Shown here piece after piece: positions 14,486 to 14,800 of a stretch of 14,800 nt of DNA (position 1 is the first letter of the stretch; every line of letters begins with the position of its first letter). Source of the stretch: CAYXFZ01 sp964464385. Its GTDB lineage: Bacteria > Planctomycetota > UBA1135. The position numbers were made by a program, and so were the translations under genes. The stretch lies in the NCBI GenBank assembly GCA_964464385.1, contig CAYXFZ010000065.1:1-14800 (forward strand). Reading direction: 5' to 3'. The notes under the pieces are model-generated. The model did not search any database and was not told the DNA's origin. It saw only the letters and a program-made list of their open reading frames with translations.

Positions 14486-14800
14486 ATGATCCGTCCCCGC
14501 GTCCCTTTTCTTTGTCTACTGCTTAGTCTGGTCGTGCTGGGTTCCTGTGCCAAAGAACCCGAGCAACCCGAAATTCGCACCGGCAAAGATCGCGACTTAA
14601 TTTCTACGCCGATCCCCATTTGGATCGCCACCCTAAATGGGCAATCCCGCACCTCCGGTCCGGCCACCTTCGGTGTCCCTCTGCCCAAGGGTGAATGGAC
14701 CTCAGCCAACTTTTTGCGTGTGGATTGGGAAAACGGCACGAGCACGGCCGCCTTCGCCACGCCCATGACTTGGTGGGAAGATGGCACATGGAGTTTCGCT
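14486..14800 (+). CDS. Lipoprotein, RIFT-barrel-like N-terminus (partial, runs off right edge)
   Basis: The first 105 residues of a protein that continues beyond the window. The lipoprotein signal is clear: MIRPRVPFLCLLLSLVVLGSC with lipobox LGSC and Cys21 as the lipid attachment point, followed by an acidic/proline linker. The mature start (SGPATFGVPLPKGEW, then FLRVDW and TWWEDGTW) resembles the N-terminal RIFT-barrel domain found in PcRGLX-type exo-rhamnogalacturonan lyase relatives, where FGVPxPKG and a WxDG motif recur. That match is from memory and moderate. It begins 25 nt after the glycosyltransferase stop, likely in the same unit. No strong RBS precedes ATG 14486. Confidence 0.65.
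   Translation, partial: MIRPRVPFLCLLLSLVVLGSCAKEPEQPEIRTGKDRDLISTPIPIWIATLNGQSRTSGPATFGVPLPKGEWTSANFLRVDWENGTSTAAFATPMTWWEDGTWSFA

Overview
This 14.8 kb window is GC-rich, gene-dense bacterial chromosome. It most resembles a Gram-negative planctomycete (Planctomycetota) or a close relative. Pointers are an LpxA for lipid A, many signal-peptide-bearing proteins, an FG-GAP/DNGDG surface protein, amidohydrolase-fold genes with a Lys/Glu-rich insert, and a C-terminal beta-rich module shared by otherwise unrelated secreted proteins. The taxonomic call is an inference from gene style; no rRNA or tRNA gene is present.

Layout, left to right. (1) Positions 3644 to 1, minus strand: three translationally coupled secreted amidohydrolase-fold genes, the last running off the left edge. 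All three have lost the His-x-His metal motif. (2) 3710-6468, plus: lpxA overlapping acs (acetyl-CoA synthetase). (3) 6469-7066: a less GC-rich stretch with a small secreted-protein gene that appears frameshifted. (4) 7116-8770, plus: a promoter-like box, a well-conserved cobalamin (B12) riboswitch, an RBS hairpin, and a secreted seven-bladed YncE-like beta-propeller. This is the most interesting unit: it resembles riboswitch-controlled BtuG surface B12-capture proteins of Bacteroidetes but stands alone and ends in a different module. (5) 10265 to 8834, minus: a LeuB-like beta-decarboxylating dehydrogenase overlapping a small beta-carbonic-anhydrase-like gene. (6) 12536 to 10335, minus: an FG-GAP-like secreted protein, a HI0933/BaiN-type flavoprotein, and a small secreted beta protein with no visible start codon. 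(7) 12570-14800, plus: a PAPS sulfotransferase, an overlapping family-2 glycosyltransferase, and the start of a lipoprotein resembling a RIFT-barrel polysaccharide-lyase N-terminus. This suggests a surface-glycan locus.

Several transcription-unit first genes (lpxA, the first amidohydrolase, leuB, the sulfotransferase) lack a Shine-Dalgarno but have a TAnnnT -10-like box 6-8 nt before the start codon, as expected for leaderless mRNAs. Genes inside units are joined by ATGA/TGATG overlaps or very short gaps. No CRISPR array, insertion sequence, tRNA or rRNA was seen.
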